NCBI RefSeq assembly: GCF_001613425.1
Contig: NZ_BDCI01000007.1
Span: forward strand, 186,001 to 250,000
Source: Nocardia vulneris
Lineage (GTDB): Bacteria > Actinomycetota > Actinomycetes > Mycobacteriales > Mycobacteriaceae
Length of the DNA stretch: 64,000 bases
Reading direction: 5' to 3'
The notes under the pieces are model-generated. The model was given only the letters and a program-made list of their open reading frames with translations. It was not told the DNA's origin and made no database searches. Shown piece after piece: positions 42,934 through 51,732 of this stretch; positions within the stretch are counted from its first letter, which is position 1; each line of letters opens with the position of its first letter. The position numbers were made by a program, and so were the translations under genes.

Positions 42934-45591
42934 ATGGCAGTCGTCGACGACCGCGGACACGCGGACTTCCCGCCCGAACCCCCCGGCGAGGACTTCGGCA
43001 GGCAACCACCGCACGACATGGCGGCCGAACAGTCCGTGCTCGGCGGCATGCTGCTGAGCAAGGACGCCATCGCCGACGTCATCGAGGTCATGCGCCCCGG
43101 CGACTTCTACCGTCCCGCGCATCAAGCCGTCTACGACACCATCCTCGACCTGTACGGGCGCGGTGAACCCGCCGACCCGGTGACCGTCGCGGCCGGCCTG
43201 GACCGCCGCGGGGAACTCAAGCGCATCGGCGGCCCGCCCTACCTGGTCACGCTCACCCAGACCGTCCCCACCGCCGCCAACGCCAGCTTCTACGCCGAGA
43301 TCGTCGCCGAGAAGGCCATCCTGCGCCGCCTCGTCGAGGCGGGCACCCGCATCGTCCAGTACGGCTACGCGGGCGCCGACGGCCAGGACATCGCCGAGGT
43401 CGTCGACCGCGCCCAGGCCGAGGTCTACGAGGTCACCGAACGCCGCACCACCGAAGACTTCCTCCCGCTCGAAGAACTCCTGCAGCCCACGATGGACGAA
43501 ATCGACTCCATCGCCAGCCGCGGCGGCATCTCCCTCGGCGTCCCCACCGGCTTCACCGAACTGGACGAACTCACCAACGGCCTGCACCCCGGCCAAATGA
43601 TCATCGTCGCCGCCCGCCCGGGCGTGGGCAAATCCACGCTCGGCATGGATTTCATGCGGAGTTGCTCGATCAAGCATGGGTTGCCGAGCGTTATCTTCTC
43701 GCTGGAGATGAGCCGGACCGAGATCGTGATGCGTCTGCTGTCGGCGGAGGCGAAGATCAAGCTCGGTGATATGCGCGCGGGGCGGATGAGCGACGACGAC
43801 TGGACCAAACTCGCGCGGCGGATGAGCGAGATCAGTGAAGCGCCGCTGTTCGTCGACGATTCACCGAACCTCACCATGATGGAGATCCGGGCCAAAGCGC
43901 GACGGCTCAAACAACGCCACGACCTGAAACTCGTGGTGGTGGACTACCTCCAGCTGATGACCTCCGGTAAAAAGGTCGAATCCCGCCAGCAGGAAGTCTC
44001 GGACTTCTCGCGAAACCTGAAGCTGCTCGCCAAGGAACTCGAAGTCCCCGTCGTCGCGATCAGTCAGCTGAACCGCGGCCCCGAACAGCGCACCGACAAA
44101 CGCCCTATGGTGTCCGACCTCCGCGAGTCCGGCTGTCTACCCGCATCCACCCGCATTCTGCGCGCGGACAACGGAACCGAGAGCACCCTCGGGGAACTGC
44201 TGGCCAGCGGCGAGCAGCCACTGGTGTGGTCCCTGGACGAGCGGATGCGCATGGTGGCGCGTCCGATGGTCAAAGTCTTCCCCAGCGGACGCAAGGAAGT
44301 GTTCCGGCTGCGCCTCGCCTCGGGGCGGGTGGTCGACGCGACCGGTAACCATCCCTTCCTGACCGTCGACGGCTGGATCGCTCTGGAAAAGCTCGCCGTC
44401 GGCGACCGTCTCGCCACCCCACGTCACGTACCGGAGCCGGTACACACCACACGGATGCCGGACGCCGAGATCATCCTGCTGGCGCACATGATCGGTGACG
44501 GTTCTTGCGTCAAGCGCCAGCCGCTTCGCTACGCGAGCATCGATGAAGCGAACCTCGACGCGGTCACCGCGGCCGCCACGCACTTCGGCGTCACCGCAGT
44601 GCGTGACGACCATCCGGCCGCGCGCGTGTCCACCCTGCGCCTGCGTGCTCCCGAACACCTCACCCACGGCAAGCGGAATCCGATTGCCGCATGGCTCGAC
44701 GAGCTCGGTCTTTTCGGCTTGCGCAGCTACGAAAAGTTCGTCCCCAAGCCGGTTTTCGAGCTCCCGAACGATCAGGTGGCATTGTTCCTGCGCCATCTGT
44801 GGGCGACCGACGGTTCGGTGCGCTGGGACGACACCGGCGGACAGGCCCGCGTCTACTATTCGTCGACGAGCCGCCGCCTGATCGACGACGTCGCGCAACT
44901 GTTGCTTCGCGTCGGTGTCCACGGTCGGATCAAACAGGTCCGCAAAGCCGGCTATCGGGACTGCTGGCATTTGACCATCGACGGATCCGACAACCAGACC
45001 GTCTTCCTGCGCGATGTCGGGGTCCACGGCGCCCGCGGGCAGGCCGCCGATGCGGCGTTGACTCATTTGGCGCCCTTGGCAAGCAATACGAATGTCGACA
45101 CCGTGCCCAAGGAAGTCTGGAACCAGGTTCGCAGCCTGCTTGCGACCAAGCAGATGACCCATCGAGAATTCTCGGCGGCCATGGGATCCCGGTTCTGCGG
45201 ATCCACGATGTGGAAGCGCTCCCCGAGTCGTTCTCGGCTGGCTCGGGTCGCCGTCGTCCTCGACGATGCCGACATCGAAATGCTCGCCACCAACGACGTC
45301 TTCTGGGACAAAGTCGTCGAGATCACCAGCCTCGGTGAACAAGACGTCTACGACGGTACCGTCCCCGGCACCCATAATTTTGTGGCGCAAGGGATTTCGG
45401 TCCACAACAGCCTTGAGCAGGACGCCGACATGGTCATCCTGCTGCACCGCCCCGACGCGTTCGAGCGCGACGATCCGCGCGGCGGCGAAGCCGACCTCAT
45501 CCTCGGCAAACACCGAAACGGCCCCACCGCCACCATCACCGTCGCCCACCAACTCCACCTCAGCCGCTTCGTGGACATGGCCCGCGGTTAG
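42934..45591 (+). CDS. dnaB: Replicative DNA helicase DnaB containing an intein
   Basis: An 885-codon precursor from ATG 42934 (GTG 42910 is an in-frame alternative). The mature helicase should be 460 residues: the N-terminal domain (QPPHDMAAEQSVLGGMLLSKDAIADVIEV), then the RecA-like motor with Walker A AARPGVGKSTLG, LVVVDYLQLM (Walker B) and the final QDADMVILLHRPDAFE to HLSRFVDMARG. The chain is interrupted after MVSDLRESG by an intein and resumes at SLEQDADMV. DnaB unwinds the fork as a hexamer. The gene's place after rplI matches Rv0058, whose orthologue is also known for an intein. Confidence 0.97.
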   Translation: MAVVDDRGHADFPPEPPGEDFGRQPPHDMAAEQSVLGGMLLSKDAIADVIEVMRPGDFYRPAHQAVYDTILDLYGRGEPADPVTVAAGLDRRGELKRIGGPPYLVTLTQTVPTAANASFYAEIVAEKAILRRLVEAGTRIVQYGYAGADGQDIAEVVDRAQAEVYEVTERRTTEDFLPLEELLQPTMDEIDSIASRGGISLGVPTGFTELDELTNGLHPGQMIIVAARPGVGKSTLGMDFMRSCSIKHGLPSVIFSLEMSRTEIVMRLLSAEAKIKLGDMRAGRMSDDDWTKLARRMSEISEAPLFVDDSPNLTMMEIRAKARRLKQRHDLKLVVVDYLQLMTSGKKVESRQQEVSDFSRNLKLLAKELEVPVVAISQLNRGPEQRTDKRPMVSDLRESGCLPASTRILRADNGTESTLGELLASGEQPLVWSLDERMRMVARPMVKVFPSGRKEVFRLRLASGRVVDATGNHPFLTVDGWIALEKLAVGDRLATPRHVPEPVHTTRMPDAEIILLAHMIGDGSCVKRQPLRYASIDEANLDAVTAAATHFGVTAVRDDHPAARVSTLRLRAPEHLTHGKRNPIAAWLDELGLFGLRSYEKFVPKPVFELPNDQVALFLRHLWATDGSVRWDDTGGQARVYYSSTSRRLIDDVAQLLLRVGVHGRIKQVRKAGYRDCWHLTIDGSDNQTVFLRDVGVHGARGQAADAALTHLAPLASNTNVDTVPKEVWNQVRSLLATKQMTHREFSAAMGSRFCGSTMWKRSPSRSRLARVAVVLDDADIEMLATNDVFWDKVVEITSLGEQDVYDGTVPGTHNFVAQGISVHNSLEQDADMVILLHRPDAFERDDPRGGEADLILGKHRNGPTATITVAHQLHLSRFVDMARG
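44134..45408 (+). mobile_element. DnaB intein with LAGLIDADG homing-endonuclease domain
   Basis: 425 residues (401-825 of the precursor). It begins with the nucleophile Cys (CLPASTRIL) and ends with His-Asn (GTHNFVAQGISVHN), followed by extein Ser, all the residues needed for protein splicing. Block B is TGNHPFLTVDGW. Two LAGLIDADG-type motifs appear as LLAHMIGDGSCV and LFLRHLWATDGSV, with Asp in both, so the homing endonuclease may be active. The insertion point, between LRESG and SLEQDAD, is the well-known second DnaB intein site. The reading frame is intact. Confidence 0.93.
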
Positions 45592-45704
45592 GTCGCTGCC
45601 GCCGCCGCTGCTGTTGTGGGCCAGCTGCAGTGGGCGCGCCTGCGTGTCGACCAGAAGAACGCTGCCGCGTTGCGGTTCGTCGGCGAGTCCGATGGACTGA
45701 CGGC

Positions 45705-46310
45705 ATGAAGCGTTCTGTTGCTGCCGCATGCTGCGGCATCACTGCTCTGCTGATCGCGGCGTGTGATGGCGGAACGTCGGAGGGCGATCCAGCGGCAAGG
45801 TCCACCGCGCCGTCACCAACTCCGCTGAAGCTTGCCGTTTCGGTGCCGCCTGCTCCTGCCCAACGAAACCAGGGGCGTCACGATGTGACCTTCGATCCCT
45901 GCTTCAAGCTCGATGATGTGACGATCGAACGAGCTGGATACGATCCGCGCACTCGCAAGCGCAAGGATTTCATCGCGGATGGTTACTCCGCGCTCGGATG
46001 CGAGTTCGCTCGCAAAGAGCAGGGACTGCTGATGGGATCCTTGGTCACCTCGTCGTCGAATCTGACACTCGATGAGTACAAAGACCGATACGGGAGCACC
46101 GCGACCACTACGTCGATAGCCGGCCGCGAGGCTGTGACGTACCAACTCCCCGGCGACACAACCAATACAACGTGCTTTCTCGCCATGAAGGCCACCGACG
46201 GAGTGCTCCAACTGCAACTCGACGTCAACAAGGCGCGGACTGCGGACCGGCCCTGCGATTTGATCCAGGGTACGGCTGAGTCCATCGAGCCGGGCTTGCC
46301 ACGCGCATAG
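45705..46310 (+). CDS. DUF3558 lipoprotein 1
   Basis: A 201-residue secreted lipoprotein. The ATG at 45705 gives MKRSVAAACCGITALLIAACDGG, with the lipobox LIAAC. The mature protein has the DUF3558 features FDPCFKLDDVTIERAGYDPRTRKRK, a second Cys in SALGCEF and late Cys residues (TTCFLAM, DRPCDLIQG) that may form disulphides. DUF3558 proteins are abundant in Nocardia and mycobacterial relatives, and their function is unknown. It is convergent with the next lipoprotein gene and is related to the DUF3558 gene at 53002. Confidence 0.85.
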   Translation: MKRSVAAACCGITALLIAACDGGTSEGDPAARSTAPSPTPLKLAVSVPPAPAQRNQGRHDVTFDPCFKLDDVTIERAGYDPRTRKRKDFIADGYSALGCEFARKEQGLLMGSLVTSSSNLTLDEYKDRYGSTATTTSIAGREAVTYQLPGDTTNTTCFLAMKATDGVLQLQLDVNKARTADRPCDLIQGTAESIEPGLPRA

Positions 46311-46349
46311 GCATCACTTTGGGCAAGCCCCAGCTCGCTGCCGGTCGTC

Positions 46350-47438
46350 TCAGCGCAGTACAGCCTCGGCGGCTTGACGCATGTATGCCTCTAGGTCCTG
46401 GACCGCGTTCTTCATCGCGCCGCCGCGGTAAGTGTTCACGATGTTGAGTAGATCGCTGTACAGAGTGCTCGTACTCTTTGAATCAACCAGCGTGCGATAG
46501 TCCTCGAGCCGTCCGTCCGGCTGGAAAAGGTTGTCGTATCGCGGGTCATGCGCGAGGGGGCCGTCGGCGTCTTGCAGCGTGCGTGCGATCTCGTAGACGG
46601 TGTGGGCAGGGTCGAGATCGTTGCTGACCGATACCCGGGGGGCGACTTCCTTGGGGTCCTTCGACTGGTCATCGGCTCGGTCCGCAGCCTCGGTATCGAG
46701 TCCTCGAGTCACGAGCCCTTTGAGTGTTCCTGCGTAATAGGCAAGTTGGAGTTCCGGGTTCTGTGGATCCGCCAGCCACGATCGGGTCCAGTCGGATTGC
46801 AGCTTGGCGATGGTTTCGACTGCTTGTCTGTTCAGGTCAAGTGCTGATGTTGCACCAGAGTCGATTACGGCAAAGATGTTCTGCGCCTTGGGTCGCTGGA
46901 GATTTCCGAGCGGATCAGGCGCGGTGAACCCTCTCGAAGTGACGAATTCCGGGCTGGCACCAGCAAGGTCACGCAGGTAAGGAGTGAAAGCCACCGCGAG
47001 ACTCTGCACCAGCTCAGGATTGACCTCACCTACCGCACTGGTACGGGGCCCGTCGACATTCAGCAATTTTGAAGAGTGATCGGCTACATATCTGGCGAGC
47101 ATCGTTGCGGATTCGCCCGCGCGGGTCGACGTCGCGGCGTCGGACGAGCCAGCGTCCGAGCCGATCCAGGCAAACAGGTTGCCGACTGTCGAATCTTTGG
47201 TTTTCCAGCGATGACTCATCAACTGGTCCAGCAAGTCGTCGGACGTCACCCCTTGCGGCAAGCCGACCCCTCTCAACGCGTCTTGGACCGCGCCCTTGTC
47301 GACTACACCATTGGTCGACGCCTGGTCTACGAGCCGTTCGGCCGCAGACAACGCAGCTGAACCACGTTCCGAGTTGCCACACCCGGACACGACTGCTGCC
47401 AGTAGTGCGGGAAGGAGAAGGAATCGAATGCGCGTCAT
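46350..47438 (-). CDS. Secreted lipoprotein of unknown function, TPR-region type
   Basis: A 362-residue lipoprotein. ATG 47438 gives MTRIRFLLLPALLAAVVSGCGNS with the lipobox VSGC and a GGAGAAGG-free upstream; the frame is open back to 47537 but without signal sequence logic. The mature chain is helical and polar, rich in Asp, Ser, Ala and Leu, with no catalytic motif that I recognise (LSAAERLVDQASTNGVVDKGA near the start). Similar large lipoproteins in Nocardia often lie next to DUF3558 and ESX-type genes. It overlaps by four bases the end of a probable gene remnant. Confidence 0.75.
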   Translation of the reverse strand: MTRIRFLLLPALLAAVVSGCGNSERGSAALSAAERLVDQASTNGVVDKGAVQDALRGVGLPQGVTSDDLLDQLMSHRWKTKDSTVGNLFAWIGSDAGSSDAATSTRAGESATMLARYVADHSSKLLNVDGPRTSAVGEVNPELVQSLAVAFTPYLRDLAGASPEFVTSRGFTAPDPLGNLQRPKAQNIFAVIDSGATSALDLNRQAVETIAKLQSDWTRSWLADPQNPELQLAYYAGTLKGLVTRGLDTEAADRADDQSKDPKEVAPRVSVSNDLDPAHTVYEIARTLQDADGPLAHDPRYDNLFQPDGRLEDYRTLVDSKSTSTLYSDLLNIVNTYRGGAMKNAVQDLEAYMRQAAEAVLR

Positions 47439-47593
47439 CGGACGAGGTTCCTGCCTTCCGTGACTCTTTGCTGCATCACCTGCAGCGGATCTTGTAGCAC
47501 GCCGCCTTGGTAGCTTGCGAGTAGTAGGCCGGTCCACAGTTCATGTCGAGCCGATCCAACGGTTTCCAGTCCAGCAGTAAGCGTAACCTCCGA
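47435..47593 (-). pseudogene. C-terminal remnant of an upstream gene
   Basis: The reading frame ends LTAGLETVGSARHELWTGLL, then ASYQGGVLQDPLQVMQQRVT, and stops with an ATGA overlap on the lipoprotein start. This coupling and the protein-like final 45 residues indicate a former gene, but further upstream the frame becomes Arg/Pro/Thr-rich noise and there is no proper start or ribosome-binding site. The HxlR gene end (47691) lies close by. Interpretation as a truncated gene is an inference. Confidence 0.4.
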
Positions 47594-47690
47594 CCGAGCA
47601 GACCTGGCCCTCGTAGGTTTCAGAACTCGTGGCGGAGTGGTGTTGTGGATCTGCCGTGGTTTCGAGGTCCGGTTGCGACGGGCGAGCGGG

Positions 47691-48056
47691 TCACTGGTCC
47701 GCTGGGGGCCGCTCATCGATGGCGGACATGTTGTGTTCGGCCCATTCTCGGAGGGCGGCGAGGGGGACTTCTAGGGATAGGCCCAGGTCGGTTAGGCGGT
47801 AGTGGACTTGGGGTGGGACGGTGGGGGTGACGCGGCGGGCGACGAGGTTGTCGCGGACCAGTTGGGCGAGGGTTACCGAGAGCATTTTTTGGGAGATGCC
47901 GGGGATGCGGCGGCGCAGTTCGGCGAAGCGCACCTCGGGCGGATCTGCCGACGCGAGGATTTTGATGACCATGGAGACCCATTTGGAGCCGATCCGGTCC
48001 AGCAGTTGCCGAGTAGGACAGGCGGGATCGAACAGATCTCCGCGCCGGGTAGTCAC
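47691..48056 (-). CDS. HxlR-family transcriptional regulator
   Basis: A 121-residue winged-helix regulator from GTG 48056. Conserved features are the N-terminal Cys (DPACPTRQLLDRIGSKWVSMVI), RFAELRRRIPGISQKMLSVTLAQLVRDNLVARRV and HYRLTDLGLSL. The Cys may sense electrophiles or redox state. It is divergent from the epoxide-hydrolase-like gene, and the 99-base gap contains GGTTACC twice (48106-48112 and 48134-48140), a possible operator. Confidence 0.92.
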   Translation of the reverse strand: MTTRRGDLFDPACPTRQLLDRIGSKWVSMVIKILASADPPEVRFAELRRRIPGISQKMLSVTLAQLVRDNLVARRVTPTVPPQVHYRLTDLGLSLEVPLAALREWAEHNMSAIDERPPADQ

Positions 48057-48155
48057 CTGAAGCTCACCACCTGAATCGAAAGTGCCGTCTTGGCCGATCC
48101 GCCCAGGTTACCTACCGTGAGGTGGTCACTGATGGTTACCAGCTTCGAGGTGGAG

Positions 48156-48998
48156 ATGAGCGCCGATATCGCGCTGCACAGGGTCGCGGCGAACGGGATC
48201 GAGATGAACGTCGCGGTCGCCGGAGCGGGTCCCGCGGTCCTGCTGCTGCACGGGTTTCCGCACACCTGGGAGGTGTGGCGGGGTGTGCTGGACGGACTCG
48301 CGGGGACACATCGGGTGATCGCGCCCGACCTGCGCGGGTTGGGTGCGACGACCCGGCCGGAAAGCGGTTACGACGCAGCGAATCTGGCCGTGGACGCGGT
48401 TGCCGTGCTGGATGCCCTGGGCGAAACCCGCGCGGACGTGGTCGGTTTCGATCTCGGTGCCGCCCCGGCGTTCCTGACCGCGATGCAGCACCCGGACCGG
48501 GTTCGGCGTCTGGTGCTCATGGAGGCGATGCTCGGCCGGTTACCCGGAGCCGAGGATTTCCTGCGCGACGGACCGCCCTGGTGGTTCGGTTTTCATGCCG
48601 TCCCGGACCTGGCCGAGTCGGTGCTCATCGGGCACGAAAGCGCCTATATCGACTGGTTTCTGCGCGCGGGCACGCGCGGCCGTGGTGTGCCCGCACACCT
48701 GCGCACCGCGTTCGTCACCGCCTACACCGGCTCCGCCGCGTTGCGTGCCGCCTTCGCGCACTACCGGGCCCTGCCCGAGAGCGGACGTCAGATCGAAAAG
48801 GCCACCGCCACAACTCGATTGCGGATGCCGACGCTGGCCGTCGGGGCGCATCCGGTCGGTGACGCCCTCGCCCGGCAGTTGCGGTCGCACACCGACGATC
48901 TGACCGAGGCCGTGATCCCCGACTGCGGCCACATCATTCCGGTGGACGGGCTACCCGCACTGCTTCCGCTGTTCACCGACTTCCTGGCACCCCAGTAG
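48156..48998 (+). CDS. Alpha/beta hydrolase, epoxide-hydrolase-like
   Basis: A 280-residue enzyme. ATG 48156 has the site GAGGTGGAG; earlier in-frame starts exist at 48090 and 48132. The oxyanion HGFPHTWEVW, the nucleophile elbow GFDLGAA with Asp rather than Ser, and the late His in DCGHIIPVD form the epoxide hydrolase/haloalkane dehalogenase type triad. Dehalogenase versus epoxide hydrolase cannot be settled by eye. Likely controlled by the divergent HxlR regulator. Confidence 0.87.
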   Translation: MSADIALHRVAANGIEMNVAVAGAGPAVLLLHGFPHTWEVWRGVLDGLAGTHRVIAPDLRGLGATTRPESGYDAANLAVDAVAVLDALGETRADVVGFDLGAAPAFLTAMQHPDRVRRLVLMEAMLGRLPGAEDFLRDGPPWWFGFHAVPDLAESVLIGHESAYIDWFLRAGTRGRGVPAHLRTAFVTAYTGSAALRAAFAHYRALPESGRQIEKATATTRLRMPTLAVGAHPVGDALARQLRSHTDDLTEAVIPDCGHIIPVDGLPALLPLFTDFLAPQ

Positions 48999-49030
48999 CG
49001 AAGACGCCGGAGACGGCGGCGCTGAACGCC

Positions 49031-49540
49031 TCACCGCCACACGGCCTCCGGGCAATTGGTCATGCGGTCGTCTTCGTAGGCCGACACCGTGATCACGGTG
49101 ATGTAGCTGATCCGTTTGGACCAGTCGCCTGACGCGGGACCCGCGTTGATTCGAGTGAGATCGTCCCAGGCGCGGCCTGCGCCGTACTCCACCGGTTCGC
49201 CACCCCAGAAGGCGATGCAGTCGCCGGTGCGGCCTTCACCGTCCCACACCGTGAGCCACGTGTGCGGCCCGACGTTCAGGGAGGACGGCACGTTGTTCCA
49301 GTCGTTCCAGCAGAAGAACACGCAGTCCCTGGTGACGCGCAATAGTTCGTGGGCGCCGAGACCCAATGTGACACCGTCGTTGTCGAAGCTGGGGGTCTCC
49401 CAGAATTGTGCGTAACCCGGGTAGATCATCGGGAGGTTGCCGGCCTGTGCGGGCGCCGCCGCGGTGAGACCGAGCGCGGCGGTCGCCGCCATGACCAGGG
49501 TGGCCCAGCGTGCGGTGCGGTGGGAGTTTCGGCTCGACAT
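49031..49540 (-). CDS. Small secreted protein of unknown function
   Basis: A 169-residue protein with a Sec-type signal peptide (MSSRNSHRTARWATLVMAAT, then AALGLTAAAPAQA-GNLP). ATG 49540 has AAAGGAAG upstream. The mature part has four Cys residues, an aromatic-rich core (CVFFCWNDWNN, TWLTVWDGEGRTGDCIAFWGG) and looks like a small beta-sandwich, perhaps crystallin-like. The family is not recognised. It is divergent from the LuxR-type gene, with a perfect dyad in the 194-base gap. Confidence 0.75.
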   Translation of the reverse strand: MSSRNSHRTARWATLVMAATAALGLTAAAPAQAGNLPMIYPGYAQFWETPSFDNDGVTLGLGAHELLRVTRDCVFFCWNDWNNVPSSLNVGPHTWLTVWDGEGRTGDCIAFWGGEPVEYGAGRAWDDLTRINAGPASGDWSKRISYITVITVSAYEDDRMTNCPEAVWR

Positions 49541-49661
49541 TGTGTGCTTCCTTTCGACATGCCTCGGCGCGTCGGCACCGCCGCGCTTTCCATGATCGAA
49601 AGTCACTATCCGGCAGTGTATTTCGCGCAGAACAACCGTAGGATTCCGGGCGCCGCGCCGA

Positions 49662-49683
49662 CCATACGAACAACTTCGTATGG
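49662..49683. promoter_or_regulatory. Perfect 9-bp dyad, candidate LuxR-family operator
   Basis: CCATACGAA and TTCGTATGG around CAAC, in the gap between the secreted protein and the LuxR-type regulator, about 52 bases before the latter. An AT-richer dyad in this context is a good operator candidate. Binding is not shown. Confidence 0.55.
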
Positions 49684-49734
49684 CGTTCTGCGCTTCGGCC
49701 TGTTCGCGGAACGTGCCCGGGAGATACTGAAGCG

Positions 49735-50520
49735 GTGACGAGGGGGACCGACTCGACCGCACAGAAAATCCACGATCTCGCCTTGGCGATCGTCACCGAA
49801 CGAGAGCCGCTGCGGGTGTGGCCGCTGCTCATGGAGCGGCTCACCGCCGACCTACCATGCGATCTCGCGGTACTGATCGATCTCGACTGGGACGCAGGCA
49901 CCGGACACGCCCTCACCGGTGCGCCGGACTGGCTGCACGAAGCACCACTCGACGCACTCATCCACGCGCACATGCGATCTCATCCGCTGTTGCAGCATTA
50001 CGCCCGGACCGGGGACACGACGCCGTTGACCATGGACGAAGTCGCCGACGATCGCTGGTGGAAGGGCGAGGCGTACCGGGCGGGCAAGGACGCGATCGGT
50101 ATCGACCGGCAGCTGGCGCTGCCCCTGGCCGCGGGACGCGGCCGAATCCGCGGCGTCATCATGAGTCGCAGCAGCCACGGGTTCAGCGACGGTGACCTCG
50201 AATACGCCACGCTCGCACGATCATTGCTCGATGCGGTGGAAGCCCACGAGACGGCGGCCTTCGGGCATCGCGGACCGGCAGACCCCACGGACTACCGGCT
50301 GACTCCGCGGGAGCTGGCGGTGCTGGGCCTGCTCTGCGAGGGCCTGACCGCCCGCGCGATCGCGAGCAGGCTCGGCATCGCCCCCGCGACCGCCACCAAA
50401 CATACCGAGAACATCTACCGGAAAATCGGCGTGCACGATCGCATCGCCGCCCTACGCGCGGCCCAGCGACTCGGCCTGATCGCCGTTGTGCCGAACAGGC
50501 CGGCGGGGTTCGGCCGCTGA
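49735..50520 (+). CDS. LuxR-family regulator with N-terminal sensory domain
   Basis: A 261-residue regulator from GTG 49735. Residues about 1-180 form a GAF-like sensory region (EREPLRVWPLLMERLTADLP, MDEVADDRWWKGEAYR, RQLALPLAAGRGRIRGVIMSRS). The C-terminal GerE/LuxR helix-turn-helix is standard: YRLTPRELAVLGLLCEGLTARAIASRLGIAPATATKHTENIYRKIGV. There is no receiver domain. It may control the divergent secreted protein gene and itself through the dyad at 49662. Confidence 0.88.
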   Translation: MTRGTDSTAQKIHDLALAIVTEREPLRVWPLLMERLTADLPCDLAVLIDLDWDAGTGHALTGAPDWLHEAPLDALIHAHMRSHPLLQHYARTGDTTPLTMDEVADDRWWKGEAYRAGKDAIGIDRQLALPLAAGRGRIRGVIMSRSSHGFSDGDLEYATLARSLLDAVEAHETAAFGHRGPADPTDYRLTPRELAVLGLLCEGLTARAIASRLGIAPATATKHTENIYRKIGVHDRIAALRAAQRLGLIAVVPNRPAGFGR

Positions 50521-50679
50521 GCCAGAATGGCTTTCATGAGCCGGCTGCCTACACGCGTTCACTGAAACTCGCCACCCGCCTTGGCTTTCGGCCCGTCAGC
50601 ACTTTCGAGGCGTTCGGTGCACAGCAGACGCTCGCCACGGCCGCACTGCACGCTTTCACGGGTTCGTGACGGGAGTAGC

Positions 50680-51504
50680 GTGGGTGGGGTGCCGGACGCC
50701 GAACTGGTCGGAGTGCAGAAGACCCTCAGCCCCGTGCTGCGGGCCAAGGCCCTGGACAATCTGTTGCCGGATCCGATACTCGGTGACACCTTTGCCGCGC
50801 AGGTGATGCGGCGGCTCGAGCCCGACTACGACAAGGGTCGATTCGGTAAGAGCCAGATCGGGCTCAGTGCGGTGGTGCGCGCGAAGACCCACGACGATTG
50901 GGCTCGGACCTTCCTCGCCGAGCACCCCGACGCGGTGGTGCTGCACTTGGGCTGCGGCCTCGATGCCAGGGTATATCGGGTCGATCCGCCGGCTACGGTC
51001 GACTGGTACGACCTGGACTATCCGGCGATCATCGCACTGCGGCAACGACTGCTGCCGCCGCGCGAGCACTACACCCTGATCGGCTCCAGCGTGACAGACC
51101 TGACCTGGCTGGACCGTATCCCGCGCGGCCGTCCGGTGCTGCTGATCGCCGAGGGACTGGTCCCCCACCTCACCGAAGCCGAACTGCGCGAACTGCTCGA
51201 CGCCGTCGTCGCCACCTTCCCGACCGGCGGGATCCAGTTCGACACGGTGGCGGTCTGGGCGTGGCGCACCTCGCGGTGGCATCCGGTGCTGCGCAAGTAC
51301 GGCACCCAATTCCATTGCGGTTTCGATGATCCGGCCGCGATCGCCGATTGGCTGCCGCGGCTCGAGTTCGTCGACGAGGCACCGATGAACGACGCCCCGG
51401 TGCTGATGACCAAGGCGCCCAAGGACATTCGCCGGTTGTACCGTCTCCTGAACCGGCTACCGGGCATGCGCCGGTCCACTCGGATCGTGCGCTTCCGCTT
51501 CTGA
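50680..51504 (+). CDS. LCM-family SAM-dependent methyltransferase
   Basis: About 274 residues. GTG 50680 follows GGGAG by four bases; GTG 50689 is the alternative. The leucine-carboxyl-methyltransferase-like fold shows VVLHLGCGLDARVYRVDPPATVDWYDLDYPAII (SAM site), LTWLDRIPRGRPVLLIAEGLVPHL and the late FVDEAPMND segment. Actinomycetes have many such enzymes, acting on small natural products rather than on proteins. Upstream in-frame residues back to 50581 are not protein-like. The substrate is unknown. Confidence 0.87.
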   Translation: MGGVPDAELVGVQKTLSPVLRAKALDNLLPDPILGDTFAAQVMRRLEPDYDKGRFGKSQIGLSAVVRAKTHDDWARTFLAEHPDAVVLHLGCGLDARVYRVDPPATVDWYDLDYPAIIALRQRLLPPREHYTLIGSSVTDLTWLDRIPRGRPVLLIAEGLVPHLTEAELRELLDAVVATFPTGGIQFDTVAVWAWRTSRWHPVLRKYGTQFHCGFDDPAAIADWLPRLEFVDEAPMNDAPVLMTKAPKDIRRLYRLLNRLPGMRRSTRIVRFRF

Positions 51505-51530
51505 CTGCGCACTGCCGCCGAGTCAGCGCC

Positions 51531-51611
51531 CAACTAACGGGAATGAAGTTTCATTAATCGCGGTTAGGCAGTACTGTCACCAACACTAACGGGATCACAG
51601 ATCCGTTAGTG
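51531..51611. promoter_or_regulatory. Repeat-rich promoter region of the SGNH hydrolase gene
   Basis: CACTAACGG (51584-51592) and CCGTTAGTG (51603-51611) form a perfect 9-bp inverted repeat. A direct copy of the half-site, CAACTAACGGG (51531-51541), lies 53 bases upstream, and ATGAA-GT-TTCAT (51543-51554) is a second small dyad. They sit just before the hydrolase gene and may be operator sites of an unlinked repressor. Confidence 0.5.
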
Positions 51612-51732
51612 CGGTTCAGAGAGGACAGTACGATGCAGAACACCTTGCGGGTCCGGCTGGTCGGCGGCCCCGCAGTCGCCCAGTATCGGCTTCGAACCGA
51701 ACTGGGCGCAGGACGGCTTCGACAACCAGACG

